This document shows, one piece after another, positions 11,001 through 23,887 of a stretch of DNA of 64,000 bases. The notes under the pieces were generated by a model that saw only the letters and a list, made by a program, of their open reading frames with translations, made no database searches and was not told the origin of the DNA. Numbering within the stretch: position 1 is the stretch's first letter; each line of letters begins with the position of its first letter. Source of the DNA: Cephalopachus bancanus (Eukaryota; Chordata; Mammalia; Primates; Tarsiidae); NCBI GenBank assembly GCA_027257055.1, contig JAPVLO010000019.1, positions 10,621,001 to 10,685,000 of the forward strand, in the 5' to 3' direction. The position numbers were made by a program, and so were the translations under genes.

Positions 11001-11110
11001 TAATGTCAGTGAGAAACTGTGACAACTCAATAAAGTCAGAAACAATATAGACATAAATTCTGTGCAAACAAATGTTTGGGTTGCCCCACCAAAAAACAAC
11101 AACAACAACA
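8080..11110 (+). pseudogene. Decayed ERV-L-like pol (reverse transcriptase and RNase H traces)
   Basis: Plus-strand remnant of an ancient endogenous retrovirus. The fingers-palm region is seen near 8136-8165 (a K-x-DGS-type block followed by a Y-rich stretch). The polymerase catalytic motif position is at 8415-8426, where the codons give Y-V-N-D instead of YxDD, so the first catalytic aspartate is lost. An RNase H-type FIDGSAR block is encoded at 9279-9299, directly after an in-frame TAG. Text such as 'aagctcctggctcactgctaa' (8958 on) and the later 3' pol-like part match the order of ERV-L pol. Stops and shifts occur throughout; an L1 tail fragment interrupts it at 9621-9815. No LTR was recognised at either side, so limits are approximate. 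Confidence 0.6.
9621..9815 (-). mobile_element. Short L1 3' UTR fragment
   Basis: Minus-strand L1 tail with 'gtggggtacagttaagg' and 'ttgataagaggtgttttccc', the same landmarks that open the L1 copies at 25152 and 41016. It is strongly 5'-truncated (about 190 bp) and sits inside the ERV-L-like remnant. Target duplication not identified. Confidence 0.8.
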
Positions 11111-14094
11111 ACAACAAACAAACTTCAACTGATCCAAGTACTGCAAAGAAGGGAGCTATGATTACTGGTTTTGATTCGTGATTGCCTAAAGAGATGGGAA
11201 CTACAGTAATTACATCTTATATCAAATGACATTTTTTTCTCCATTGTTCTAACCTTAAATAGCCAATGTTGTAATTTAGTATCCAAGAGGAGTATGATTA
11301 ACTTGACATCATCCTGTGATGATTTGATGACAGGTAGGCTTTGTGATTTCCACTCTGTTGGGCAAAAATGGATGCAAACCGAGTGAGGAGTATTGTTTAA
11401 TCTTCATTTGCAACTTCTCTCTTCCCCCCTAGACTTGTTTTTTGTTACTGTCTTGTTTGTTCTGGGTCCTAAGGAATGGACCTCTGTGGACTGCATTGCT
11501 TTGATTTTCCTGCCTTTTAGTGTCAGGTAAGATTCAGTCCATAGAGAGCAGCAGCAGATTGAAGAGTGGGTGAAGAGAGTATTTCTTTGACACTCTTCCA
11601 CAGCTTTGGTAGTGATTGGCCATTGAAACTGCAGTTCTGATGGTGGCTGTAATCTTCTGTTAACTATAGGTTCTGCCAAATACCTACTCTTTCACTTCCT
11701 ATCTCTCCCTCAGATACTCTTTCCTTTGCCATGAGAGTTAGTGGTGGTAATAGCTCCCTGCCATTGCTAGTCCCTGGGTTCTCCAACATCTCTAGTTGGC
11801 TTAAATGTTATTACACCCTCCTTTAATTTCTCTTCAATTAAATGCTTCTATTAAATTAAATGCTTCTATTTCCTGCTGAGATCGAATCCGATATTCTAAT
11901 ATATAATGAGAGAATCCCTGTCAATAGATTGACTTAGATAGCAAACTTCAAATATTTTTCTCCAGAAATATTTATTCAGTTGGTTTCTTCTGAGTTCAGA
12001 CGAGATCAGTTATGTTCCGGATGGTATGGCCATTAACTCAGTTGGTTTCTAGAAACTCATTTTGTGAAAGAGATCTAGAATCAATGGATGGAGGTGTGGA
12101 GGTGGTGGTCCTGATATGTGCTCTTGGAAAAACACTCATTTGCTTGTCTACTTTCTATCTTCTGGCAAACTCTTGAAGCCTAAACAAAGCAAAACTTTAA
12201 ATGTTCTGAATTGTATGCTGGTTTGAGGTTATACAAAAATAGACTTTACAGTAATAATGACTGTTTCAATAATTATTTTGAGCTACATTAGACTGTTTAA
12301 CTGAACCCTATTCTGCTACAGAGGTTGCCTGGGTTATTGCCCCAGTTTTCCTGTACCTCAATACCCGTGTCATTCATGGGTAAATTAGTAGATCCTAATG
12401 CATAAATTTGTAGTGAGGATGAAATGCAGTGGAGCATGCAAAACATTCATAGTGTTGTTTGGCTCTTGGTATGTGGTTATTAAATTGAAGCTATTGTGAT
12501 TCTACACATTTACCTGCGCTCTGTATCCATTGACATAGCTCTTTTTACTTTATTCCCCATTGAGATCAGTCCTCAACCATGGAAGGAAAGGCTTTGCATG
12601 AGCTTAGAAGGCAATAGCAGCAATGTTTCCTAACCTGACTTCTCTGTTACTCTCATGTAGTGCTCTTCTATTTTATCTAGCATTGTAAAAGTACCTAATT
12701 ATGAATCTTATACTACTGGAGAGTGTGCATTGCAGTGTAATCATCCTATTGTCACAAAGTCTAGTTTATGATTATACCATATTTTCCTTTAACTTCTTTC
12801 AGTGTTTTCTCATTAGACTCCCTCAAAAGATTAAGCTTAATTTTCTTTCTCGTTTACCTCCTGAGATAGTATCATCATTCAAATTAAACCTTACAGCAAC
12901 ATATTTAATTGAAATTTCAGTAGCTAGTGGTACTAAATATTTCTGTAAAACAGAAACCATTTCAAACATTTAATTTCACCTACATTCATATACTGTCTTC
13001 ATTTTATTTCTCTTCTTTAAAAGCAAAAGTGTGGCAGGGAAAAACATTACCACAAATGAAAAATGAATTATAATTTAGCATTTTGTGTTGCTGAATTTGA
13101 ATTGCAAGGTCCATTCAAAAACTAACGAGTTCTAAGATGAGAAATATATTTGAAACAAGGGACCTATGTCAAATAACCACAGGAAAGCTGATTGCTCTGA
13201 AAGACTTCAATAAAGTATGTTAATTAAAATCTGCACTTGAGCCTTCTCAGCAGTTTGGAGTTGACAAAAGCACTTCAGAACAGTTTGAAGAGATTATGTG
13301 TTTCATGTTAGGAAGCAACTGAGAAGTCAGCAATACCTCAATCATTTGAGATAGAAGTGGTACACTCTAAATTGGCCTCTAGAAGGGTAGATAAAATAAT
13401 CTAAAATATAGGTATTACAATGTTCTCTTCTCAGGAAGCTTAACAAAGTCTAGCTTATACTGACACAGTTATAAAGTAGGCAAAAGCGAATGTAGATTTA
13501 TTCTAGATTTTCTTTCCATCACTTGTCTTAGGATAGAAAGATATGAAAATGACTTTCAAAAACAGTGACAAAATTATATAGAAGTTATTATAAGTTATAA
13601 CAAATAACACTAAAATAACCAAGTATTTTGGGGAATTTCAGCTAAAAAGATTGTTTAACTGAAGGTGAACTCAACAATGGAATAAACTGTCTAATAGATA
13701 ATTGACTTATTTTTATATTCTGCATATCCTGCATATCACTACTAATATGAAGTCAATTTGTAGTTACTTTAATTCATAAGTAAAGCTTTAGATGTCAATT
13801 TTTTACTTTTCAGAATGTCATAGTAGACTGAGGTATTCCAGAACTAGTTGGATGAGCTTTATAATAATGTTGGATCGCTTGAGTCTGGCATACTCATAAC
13901 CTCCAGCTTCTTGAATTTTTAATTAGCAATGTTGGGGACAGTTATTGAACCATGAAGTTAAAACTTGATAGAGAAAATCAGTTGAACTTGAAAGCTTCTG
14001 TAAGACACAGATTAAATAGATAGGAAATTCAGTGCACCAAATGAGCTATTAATATTTTGGTCTGAATTACTATAACTATAATAGGATGACAAGT
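11111..14094. other. Unassigned AT-rich DNA
   Basis: About 3 kb without a supportable gene. It opens with a short (CAA)n run at about 11093-11116. The block around 11690-11900, ending near 'tttcctgctgagatcg', has the look of an old interspersed repeat 3' end, and carries a small tandem copy of ATTAAATGCTTCTATT (about 11838-11874), but I cannot name the family. Confidence 0.45.
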
Positions 14095-15420
14095 GCTTTC
14101 TCTTGTTTTCTTGGGTTTAACTTTATTTTTAAATGATTTTTCACTGGATATAGAAATACTGTATAGAAAGCACTCTAAAGATATCACTCTATTATCTTCT
14201 GGCTTCCATCAATTTTTTTAAAAGTCCACTCTGTCTTATTATTATTCTGTGAAGGAAATCTGCCTTTTTCTTTGGCTTCCTAAAATTTGTCTCTTCATCT
14301 TTGGTATTCAACAGTTTTAGTAGATGTCGTTTTCTTTGACTTATACTGCTTGATTCCCTTGAACATTTCAGTTAGTGTTTTAAATTAGATTTGGAAAATT
14401 CTTGGCATTTTTAAAAAATAAATTGCTCTGCACCTTTATATATCTTCTCTACTTCTGTGACTCTTGTTACACAAAAATTAGAATTTTCTATTTCCTTTTT
14501 TATTTATAATCTTCACTACTTATATTTTCTTCTGCAATATTGAAATTCTCTATAGTCATTTCTAATCTGTGGAACTAATATATTGATATCTTGATTTCTG
14601 TTATTGTATTTTTATGTGTAGAGTTTCTATTTAATTTACATAGATGTATAAATATGGATATTGATATAGAAAAATAAATCATATATTCCAGTTGTCTTCT
14701 GAAACCATGTATACTGTCTTCTAATATAAGAAGCATATTAGTCAAGGTTATATTACAGATTCAAATTTATGAAATATAGCTTCAATATATCTGTTTCTAC
14801 TTTGGATATGCATTGTTTTGAATTTTAATCTTATGCTCAGGTCTCCAGTTATGTTTACGCTTAGTTATGCTCTGTTGAATATAGGTATGAAATACTTTTT
14901 AGATAATTTGAGGCTATGGATATGGTTATCATGCTCAAGAGATGCTTTACTTTTTCTTCTAGTAGTATTTAGAATATAGGCAAAATATCTTAATTAACTC
15001 TGGGATTGAATTAATTCATAGCTGTTTCAGTCACCATGAGGATTGGCTTATTTTTACTGTACCTTTACTCATAAGGTATAGTCCTTCATTGGTACTTAAT
15101 GATGACTTGGAGTTTTTACTAAAATTCTATCTCCTTGGATGTCTTTGAAATCTAAGTTTTGTTCCTTAGTCCTCATGAAATTGTCAAAATCTCTCATCAG
15201 CTTTTCAGCCTTTCAACCAGCTGTTGAGTTTCCTCCTCTGGGACTTCTCTATTGTCTTTGTCCTTCAACAAATCCTCATTGTAATGGAACATCTGCTTTA
15301 TCCTCAAAAATATGTTTCATATTTTATTCAGTTATTTGGTTTTGATGAATGCATTGCTAATTACAAGCTAGTTGTCCTTATCAGAAGTCCATTAAATATC
15401 TTTTTTATAGAAATCTAGCA
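14095..15420 (-). mobile_element. Ancient L1 fragment, ORF1 / 5' region
   Basis: The minus strand resembles the 5' region and ORF1 of ancient mammalian L1 (L1M/HAL1 type): the stretches at 'cttctggcttccatcaa' (about 14195) and 'tttgtctcttcatctttgg' (about 14288) are characteristic. No open frame of useful length remains and the boundaries are soft. Confidence 0.6.
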
Positions 15421-15555
15421 AAAATGTTTATTGTATAAAGTTTAGGCTTTTATTTCTAGAACCCACTAAGCATAAAGAAGATAAGAGAATCTTGATTTAA
15501 ATCCTTCACAAATATTTACTTTCACAATTCCCTCAAAATATTAACAAAATAGTTT

Positions 15556-15692
15556 GACTAGATTTTATCAAAACTCCAAGTTAATATATAAGACTATCTC
15601 AAAATGCTATTTCTTGGCATCAGTGACTAGATTTTATCAAAACCCAAGTCAATATATAAGACTATCTTGAAATGCTATTTCTTGGCACCAGT
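15556..15692. repeat. Direct tandem duplication, two units of about 69 bp
   Basis: Unit 1 (15556-15624) and unit 2 (15625-15692) both start GACTAGATTTTATCAAAAC and end with a CTTGGCAYCAGT-type sequence. They differ at only a handful of positions, including a short deletion in unit 2. The flanks look single-copy, so this is a local segment duplication, not a satellite. Confidence 0.93.
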
Positions 15693-18325
15693 GATCTCAA
15701 AGACTGAAATGACATGATTCCAAATCACTGTCATTCTCCTTGTATACCTCCTGACTTCCATCATTTTCAAATTTGACAAAATGAGTTTTTTGTCTCCAGG
15801 ATAGCAAATATATGCATTTGTCTAAAATCTAAAACACTGACTAAATAGTATAGGTGACATCATCTCATTAGTCTTTTCTTATAAGCTATTAGTAAATAAA
15901 ATACAGTTTAGAGGATAATCAGACAGAGGATTTTAGCAGCAGGAGATTTTATGTTAAATTTTCTTGTGGGAAATAAATTTGGTGTTGTTTGAGCAGGTTT
16001 TTATTTGCAGTAATGGCAGGCCTTTTCACTTTTTCTCTATCCTTGCCATAAAATGTACTACACATGTTAGATATTATATCAGAATTTATATTTTGCATAC
16101 CGAATTGGCATTGGTTTACCATAAAATTAAAACCATTGTAAGTGTCTCAAGGCATTTCTAGATAAGCCCTATTTTTAACAAAATGCTGCCTCTAATCTTC
16201 AGAGTGTTTAAAGCTACAATCTCTAGTGTTCTTATTTTTAAATCTTGTTTATATAAATGGTATGATTTGTACTATGTCAACATTTTGTGTAAAACCATCT
16301 ACAGAGCCTGAGTCCTGCTTCTCATGTCTGTGCTGAAGTGGTAAAAATGGAACCAATTCTTTTATTCAACTTTTCAATGTTTCATTCTTAAGTGCACATG
16401 AAGATTTAAGGATCTCAAGACTTTTGTGAAAACCTCCAATATTAAATATGGAGATTATAACTAACAGAAAACAAAAAATAGAAGTAGAAGCAAGATAAGA
16501 AACGAAAGTAAACTTATACATGGTAAAAACAGAAGTCAAAATAACTTAGTAATTTCAGAACACTGAAAAGAAAGAGAAAGCTAACAAAGCCTAAAATTGT
16601 AACAACATTGACTTTCTCAGCAGAAATATGATAGAGAAAATATTCATAAAAAGCAATGGAATTAAACCTTTATGATATTGTTTCACAGTTAGATGCTATT
16701 TTCCACAAACATATCATTGTGTGTAAAGATGTATGGAAATTAGATAAATGGTGCAACTGTTCACTTTCTCCTTGTCATATAATCATGTATCTTTGCCCTG
16801 TTCCATGAAACTTTTTACAGTTCTTCTCATGAAAGTAGGTAGAGTTTTCATCATTACCTCCATTGATTACAGGCTGCATGGGCAGAGATGACCTCCTACC
16901 AATTCTGAGCTGAGACTATAAGAGGCATGGGAAGATTTTGGCACTTTTTTTTTGTGATCTGGGGTGACAGGTTAGCTGTTATCACTTAATTTTGGAATTA
17001 GAGACATGTGTATTAAACTCAAACCTCACTTTTAGCTTTATAGCAAACTCAACCAATTTCAGTCACCTCAATAAATGTTCATAGAGCCCTGATCAATGTC
17101 TATACCCTTGTCGAAAAATAAATGTTTGTTGCTATAAATCACCAAGTTTTGCAGTTGTTTGTAACTAGTATTCTTACTATGATATCTGATCAATACATAA
17201 AAGAATAAATATTTTCTTTTATTCAAAGTGTCTTTTGTTTTCCTTGCAAACCGATTTCAGAAGTGATTGTATTATATTTTCAGCCAAATCAAGAAGTAAT
17301 CTAAAAAAAATAAAGAAATAGATCTAGAAAACAGAATGTAGAGAAAAATAAATAAGAAGGAATCTCTATATGTAAAGGTAATTGCCAAGGCAACAGCTGA
17401 CCTACAGACTTACAGAAATAAAAAGAACTGATAGACTAGATATCATACGTGGAAATAGAAAGAGTAGACAAATTTCTGGTGAAGAATTTGGGATTAAAAT
17501 AAGTTCCCACAAATTAAGTAAACAAAAGTAGAATTACTATTTATAATAAGTGGAAATAGAAGTAAAAGAAATAAAACTAATGATATATCAAGTGTCTGGG
17601 AATAATATTAGTATAATCAATGTCAAGACTAGTTTTATTATTGTTTTAACAAAAATTATTATAATCAGATAATTTCGGAGGAGAGAATTACAGCTATGTC
17701 AAATATCTAAAGCCTCGTCATCTTTATTAGGAAATGAACAAGTAACATCTAAAACTAGAAATTAATGTGCTAGAATAAAGTTGTTCTTTAGATTCATGAA
17801 ACTAAATATGTAAGGAGAATAGGAAAATAGGAAACAGAATTGAGGAGAGTGAGATTTGGGAGACAGAATATAACACCTCATAAAATGCAGGATCCTTGGG
17901 TTGAAGGTAATAAAGAAGAAGCAAATACAGAAAAACTCTTTGCCATTCTTCCTTTTGCCTGAAACCAAGACACAGACTTACAAACACAAAATAAATCCTA
18001 CCCACCCTTCCACCAAGAACAACAACTAATCATTGAAAAAACTTTAGACCTTTATTGACCTGGTGACTGTGCCAGATAATTTACATTAACAAGGTTTACT
18101 AACTAGCCTTTATCTGTCATTTATTTGTCTTTCCACAATTTGCCACACCTAACAAAGTCCTTTGCCTCTGGCTTGTGGAGTCTCTGAAAATACTGTTATT
18201 AGCTGAAGACACACTGAAATTCAAAGCCACTTTTTTGAGAACTACTTATTTCCTGAATGTTTCCCATGTATATATAAAATATGTATACCTGCTAAAAAAC
18301 TTCTGCTTGCTTTTCTTTCTCATCA
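15693..18325. other. Unassigned intergenic DNA
   Basis: AT-rich, no gene, RNA gene or named repeat recognised. Short A-rich tracts near 16460-16640 and 17290-17590 have no consistent codon structure. Confidence 0.5.
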
Positions 18326-18412
18326 AGTTGCCCAGGGCCTCGAACCCTGGGGCTCAGGCAATCCTCAGCCTCCCAGTGTGCTGGGATTGCAGGCTGAGTC
18401 ACCATGCTGTCT
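18326..18412 (-). mobile_element. Alu left-arm fragment
   Basis: About 85 bp matching the 5' (left) arm of a minus-strand Alu, with 'ggctcaggcaatcctcagcc' and 'gctgggattgcaggctgag'. It lacks its own right arm and T tail and abuts a complete Alu, so it is a remnant or the result of Alu-Alu recombination. Confidence 0.75.
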
Positions 18413-18675
18413 TTCTTTTTTTTTTTTTGAGTTGGAGTTTCACTCTGTCACCCAGGCTGGAGTGCAGTGGCATGCTCTCCACCACTGCAACCTCGATCTA
18501 CTGGGCTCAGGCAATCCTTCTATCCCAGCCTTCCAAGGAGCTGGAAACACAGGCATGTGCCACCACACCCAGGTAATTTTTTTATTTGTTGTAGAGGCGA
18601 TATCTCGCCATGTTGCTCAGGCAATCCTTTTGCCTCTGCCTCCTGGGATTATAGGCATGAGCCACTGAGTCTGGC
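18413..18675 (-). mobile_element. Dimeric Alu SINE
   Basis: T-rich tail at 18413-18429, then 'gagttggagtttcactctgtc' and both arms to 'gagccactgagtctggct'. The left arm is shortened in the segment after 'gttgctcaggcaatcc'. It lies directly beside another Alu arm fragment in the same orientation. Confidence 0.88.
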
Positions 18676-19391
18676 TTAGGGTGTATTTTCATAGAGAAAT
18701 GTATGACAGCATTAAATATGTGAAATGGCTACAATCCATACCCATTCTCCAAAAACATTCCTTTTCTTTTCTCTTCTGAGAAAGCTCCAGAAGTTACAGT
18801 AGTATATCTGATCCATAGGAATAGTATAACCAATATGTATGTGTGTATGGAAATTTACCTGATGATTGAACTCATAGAGTTCAGACGAGAACAAAATTAA
18901 TTCTTCCATCGAAAAAAAACTACGAAAAATTATACACAAATATTTAAAGACTAAGATAACATTTTCAAAATTTTCAGTGAAAAAATTTGATTTATGAAAC
19001 AACTGCACAAGAACTTTTTAACAACAGTTGACAATTATTCTATTATAAAACAGGTAACTCAGTTATCTGAAAATTTCTCAAATTTGACAATATTAATCTT
19101 CCAGAAAGCATTACATTTTGTACTTTTTCATTCTTTAGAAGTTCATGTTAAATAAAGATGTAACATATCTTTTTTCTCTTTTTATCTCTTCAAGCTTAAC
19201 GAGTTAGGTTTTGTTTCAAAAGTGTCATTCTCTTAAAAGTTTCAACTCTTCATTCAGAAACTTGCAAAACTCATTCTATTAGGAATTCCAATAGATAATC
19301 AGCTCAATGGTTTTTAGGCATACTAGAGAAAATATACTAACAGGATTCTCTTTACCAATAAAGTAAAACTGGAAGTGGAATGCTATTTTTA
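18676..19391. other. Unassigned DNA up to an L1 target duplication
   Basis: No feature recognised apart from AATGCTATTTTTA at 19379-19391, the probable left target duplication of the L1 that starts at 19392. Confidence 0.5.
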
Positions 19392-20321
19392 AAAATAATT
19401 TATTGACTTTTATAGAATTGTGGGGTACAAGTGAGGATTTACTTTATAAGTAGGATGCATGCAGGTGACATTTGGGCTTCGAGCTGGCCCTCACTCCCAC
19501 TGGTAGTGGACCAGATACCCTTTGTGTTTTTTACATGCCTCCCACCTTCCTCAATCCCTCCCTCTCCTAGCAGTGCCAAGCAACTGCCAATCTCACTCTT
19601 GTGCTAATGTGACTAGAGTTCAGGGCCCACTTATGAGTAAGATCAAGCAGTATTCAGTTCTCTGTTTCTGTGATAGTTTACTTAGTATAATGGTCTCGAA
19701 CTGCATCCAAGTTGCTGTGAAGACCATGATATTTTTTCTCCTTTATGGCTGTATAATATTCCATCGTGTATATCTACCACATTTTCTTTATCAAGTCCAC
19801 TTTTGACAGGCAGCAAGATTGGTCCCATGTTTTTGCTATTGTGAATAGTGCAGCAATAAACATGCATGTGGAGGTGTCTTTTTGATAGAGTGATTGATGT
19901 TCCTCTGGGTAGATTCCCAGGAGTGGAATTGCTGGATTGTATTAAAGAACAATTTTTAGTTCTTTCTGAAATCTCTACACTGCTTTCCATAGAGCTCAAT
20001 CTAGCTTACTTTCCTACCAACAAAAAAGCATTCCTTTTTCTCTGCAGTTGTGCCAAATGCCTGTTGGTTTTTGACTTATTAATGATCACTATTCTTACTG
20101 GAGTTGGCGGTATCTCATTGCAGTTTTGACTTGCATTTCTGTGATGATTAGTAAGCCTGAGTATTTTTTCATGTGTCTGTTGCTGCTTGGATGTTCTCTT
20201 TTGAGAAGTGTGTGTTCATGTCCTTTGCCCACTTTTTAATGTGTTTTGTTTTTTGTTCTTTCTTTCACTTTGTTGAGTTCCTGGTGTATCCTGGATGTTA
20301 GGTCTTTGTCAAATACATAAT

Positions 20322-20510
20322 TTTTTTTTTTTTTTTGAGTTGGAGTCTCACTCTGTCACCCAGATTGGAGTGCAGTGGCCATTCCCGGCCACTGCAGCCT
20401 TGACCTGCTGGGCTCCGGCGATCCTTCCGCCTCAGCCTTCCAAGTAGCTGGAACTACAGGTGTGCGCTACCATGCCCAGCTAATTTTTTGATTTATTGTA
20501 GAGATGAGGT
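20322..20510 (-). mobile_element. 5'-truncated Alu (right arm plus a scrap of left arm)
   Basis: T tail, then a complete right arm from 'gagttggagtctcactctg' to 'atttattgtagagatgaggt', where it stops abruptly and L1-C sequence resumes. Nearly all of the left arm, including the Pol III A and B boxes, is absent. Confidence 0.88.
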
Positions 20511-20857
20511 ACAATTAATTTTTCCTGTTCTGTGTGTTGTCTCTTTACTTTCTTGATGGTTTCTTTGCTGTGCAAACCCTTTTCAGCTGTCTATCTTAAC
20601 TTTTGTAGCATTCACTTTTGGGGACTTGATTATGAATTCATTGCCTACTCTGATGTCCAGAAGGGTATTTCCTGCGTTTTCTTGTAAGATTCTTATAGTT
20701 TGAGCTTTTGCATTTAGGTTCTTGATCCACTTTGTGTTGATTTTTGAATATGGTGATTGGTAGAGGTCTAGTTTCATTCTTCTGCATGTGCTTAGCCAGT
20801 TTTCCCAGCACCCTTTGCTAAATATGGTCCCCTTTCCCAGATGATTATTATTGGTAA

Positions 20858-21134
20858 TTTTTTTTTGAGTTGGAGTCTCACTCGGTCGCCCAGACTGGAG
20901 TGCAGTGGCCGCTTCCGGCCACCGCAGCCTCGTCTGCTGGGCTCCAGCGATCCTTCCGCCTCAGCCTTCTGAGTAGCCAGAATTACAGGCATGCGCTACC
21001 ACGCCCAGCTGATTTTTTTTTTATTTATTGTAGAGATGAGGTTTCGCTGCCCAGGCGGGTCTCGAACCCTCGGGCTCAGTCAATCCACTCACCTCAGCCT
21101 CCCAAAGGTGCGGGATTACAGGCTGAGCCACCAA
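20858..21134 (-). mobile_element. Dimeric Alu SINE, strepsirrhine-type
   Basis: Both arms present, with a left arm ending 'caggctgagccacc' and a 'ggcgggtctcgaaccc' B-box segment. GGTAATTTTTTTT flanks it at about 20853 and 21135, giving a clear target duplication inside L1-C. Confidence 0.92.
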
Positions 21135-21758
21135 GGTAATTTTTTTTTCTTGAAGATAAGCTGGTTGAAAGACCATTTTACTTCTGAAGACTCTGTCCCA
21201 TTCCATTGGTCTGTGTGCCTATTCCTGAACCAGTACCGTGCCATCTTGGTTACTGTATCCTTGTTATAAAGTTTAAAATCTGGAAGTATGACTTCATTCC
21301 TTTTGCTGAGGATTGTTTTGGTATCCATGCTCATTTTTGTTTCCATATGAATTTCTGTATTGTCATTTCCAGGTCTGAGAAAAATGATGTTAGTAATTTG
21401 ATAAGGACTGCATTTTATCTGTAGATTGCTTTGTGTGGGATGGACATCTTGGCAATATTGATTCTTCCAGTCCATGAGCATGGGATGTTTTTCCCTTTGT
21501 TTCTGTCATCCTTGATTTCTTTGACCAGCATTTTGTAGTTCTTGTTGTAAAGGTCTTTCACTTCTCTGTTAGTTGAAGGCCAAGGTATTTCATTTTTTGT
21601 GTGTCTATTGTTAATGGAATTGTGATCTTTATTCAATTCTTCACCTGCTTGTTGCTGTGTATAGAAATGCAACTGTCTTTTGTATGCTAATTTTGTAACC
21701 CAAGGCTTTACCAAAGTTGTTTATCCATGCAAGGAGTCTTTTAACAGACTCTGTAGGG

Positions 21759-22087
21759 CCATGACCCCCAACTTTTTGGTTTCAGAGACCGGCTTTGTGG
21801 AAGACAGTTTTTCCATGGAGAGGGAGGGGTGTGCGTGCACTCAAATTTCGCTGCTAATAGGTGCCTTTTCTCCACCTCAGATCATTTGACACTAGATTAC
21901 CACAAGGAGCACGCAACCTAGATATCTTGCATGTGCAATTCACAATAGGGTTCATGTTTCTATAAGAATCTAATGCTGTCACTTATCTGACAGGAGACAG
22001 AGTCCTGCTCACCTCCTCTTGTGCAGCCAAGTTCCTAACAGGCCATAGACTGGTCCTAGTTCATTGCATGGGGGTTAGAGATCCCTG
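21759..22087. mobile_element. Non-autonomous hAT-type DNA transposon with 8-bp target duplication
   Basis: A 329-bp segment unrelated to L1. It opens with a CCCCCAACTTTTTGG-type end and closes with GGTTAGAGATCCCTG; these match as imperfect inverted termini of the widespread hAT-like element whose ends read roughly CAGnGGTCCCCAACC. Flanks CTGTAGGG (21751-21758) and CTCTAGGG (22088-22095) are 8-bp duplications with one mismatch; the intact L1 sequence would read TCTCTAGGGTTTTC. Length rules out a transposase gene, so it was mobilised in trans. The family name is not certain. Confidence 0.8.
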
Positions 22088-23089
22088 CTCTAGGGTTTTC
22101 TAGGTATGAGATCATATCTACCACAAAGAAGGATAGTTTAACTTCTTTTTTTCCTATTGTGATACCAGTGATTTCCTTCTCTTGCCTGATTGCTCTGGCT
22201 ATGACTTTTAGCACTATGTTGAATGGGGGGTGGGGGGTGGGGAGGTGAGAGTGGGCATCCTTGTCTTGTTCCAGTTCTTAGGGGGAATGCTTCCTGCTTC
22301 TGCCCATTGAGCAAAGTGTTGATCTATGCGTTTACCATAGATGACTTTTATTGTTTTGAGGGATGTTCCTTCTATGCTTAAGTACTTGAGGGTTTTTAAT
22401 TAAGAAGGGATATGGATTTTGTCAAATGCTTTGTCTGCATCTAATGAGATAATCATGTGGTTCTTTGTTTTACATCTATTCATGTGCTGAATACATTTAA
22501 GGTCTTGTGAATGCTTAGCAAGCTCTGCATCACAGGAACGTAGCCCACCTGGTCATGGTGGCTGATTTTTGAAATGTGTTGTTGGATCCTGTTTTCTAGA
22601 ATCTTGTTGAGAATTTTCACGTCTGTGTTCAACAAGGAGATTGGTCTGTAATTCTGTATTTGTGTTGGATCTTTGTCAGGTTTGGATATCAGTATGATGT
22701 TAGCTTCATAAAACGGGTTAGGGAAAATTCCATCATTCTTGATTGCCTATAATACTTTTTATAAGATTGGTATCAGCTTCTCCTTATATTTCTTGTAGAA
22801 TTCAACTGAGAGGCTATCTGATCAAGGGATAAAGGGCTTTTTGGGGGGAGGGGTAGAGAGATATCTTATGACTGAGTTGATTTCCTAGATTATTATTAGT
22901 CTGTTTAGAGTTTCAATTTCTTCCTGTTTCAACCTTGGAAGATGTATGCTGTCAGAAAATCCTCCAATTCCTTTAGATTTTCTAGTTTATTTGCATATAG
23001 ATGTGCATAGTAATCTCTGTTACTCTTTCGAATTTCTTCAGGGTCAGTTGTGACATCACCTTTTTTGTTTCTAATTGTGTTTATTTGGA

Positions 23090-23092
<3 letters not shown>

Positions 23093-23142
<50 letters not shown>
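23093..23142. repeat. (TC)25 microsatellite within L1-C ORF2
   Basis: Perfect TC run where other L1 copies carry a short 'ttctctttttttc' stretch (compare 43913-43925), so it grew by slippage after insertion. Confidence 0.97.
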
Positions 23143-23145
<3 letters not shown>

Positions 23146-23887
23146 CAATCTGGCCAGGGGTCCATCAATCTTATTAATCCTTTCAAAGAACCAGCTTCTT
23201 GTCCTGTTGATCCTTTCTATGACATTTTTGTCTTCTACATCTTGTAATTGTTACTTTATCTTAGCCATCTGGATTTTTCTGCTATTATTAGGATTTAGAT
23301 GATCATGCTTTTCCAGTTCTCCTAGGTGTGATATAGGTTGTTTATTTGTGATCTTTCTATTTTCTTGATGTGTGCATGCAATGCTATGAATTTTCCTCTC
23401 AAAACTGTTTTCATGTCATTGCAGAGACTCTGATAGGTCATTGTTTTCATTTGCTTCCAGGCATATTTTTATTTCTTTCTTGATTTCTGTAGACTTGGAA
23501 GTTGTTCAGCAGCATGTTTTTTACTGTCCATTTCTTTGTGTGTTTTGGGGGATTTTGTTGGTGGTGATATTTATTTTTATTCCACTGTGATCCGAGAAGA
23601 TGCATGGTATTATTTCAACCTTGAAATTTGTTCACACTTGATTTATGTCAGAGAATGTTATGAATCTTGGAGTATGTCTCATGTGCTGATGAGTGGAATG
23701 CATGCTATTTAGTTGTTGGAAGGAGTGTTCTGATGATTTCTATTAAGTCCATTTGACCAAATGTTGATTTAAGGTTCTTGATCCCTTTGTTGGTTTTTGC
23801 CTCGATGATCTCTCAAGAGCGATTAGTAGGGTACTGAGGTCTCCAACTACGATTGTAAGAGTGTCAGTGTTCTCTTAGTTTACTTGG

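Noticed and set aside
21751..22095. Considered as an unrelated host exon inserted in L1
   Set aside because: The inverted ends and 8-bp duplications explain it as a hAT-type element.
22226..22246. Possible G-quadruplex in a GGGGGGTGGGGGGTGGGG run
   Set aside because: Only three separated G-runs of adequate length plus a GG; below the usual four-run rule, and it lies in decayed L1 DNA.
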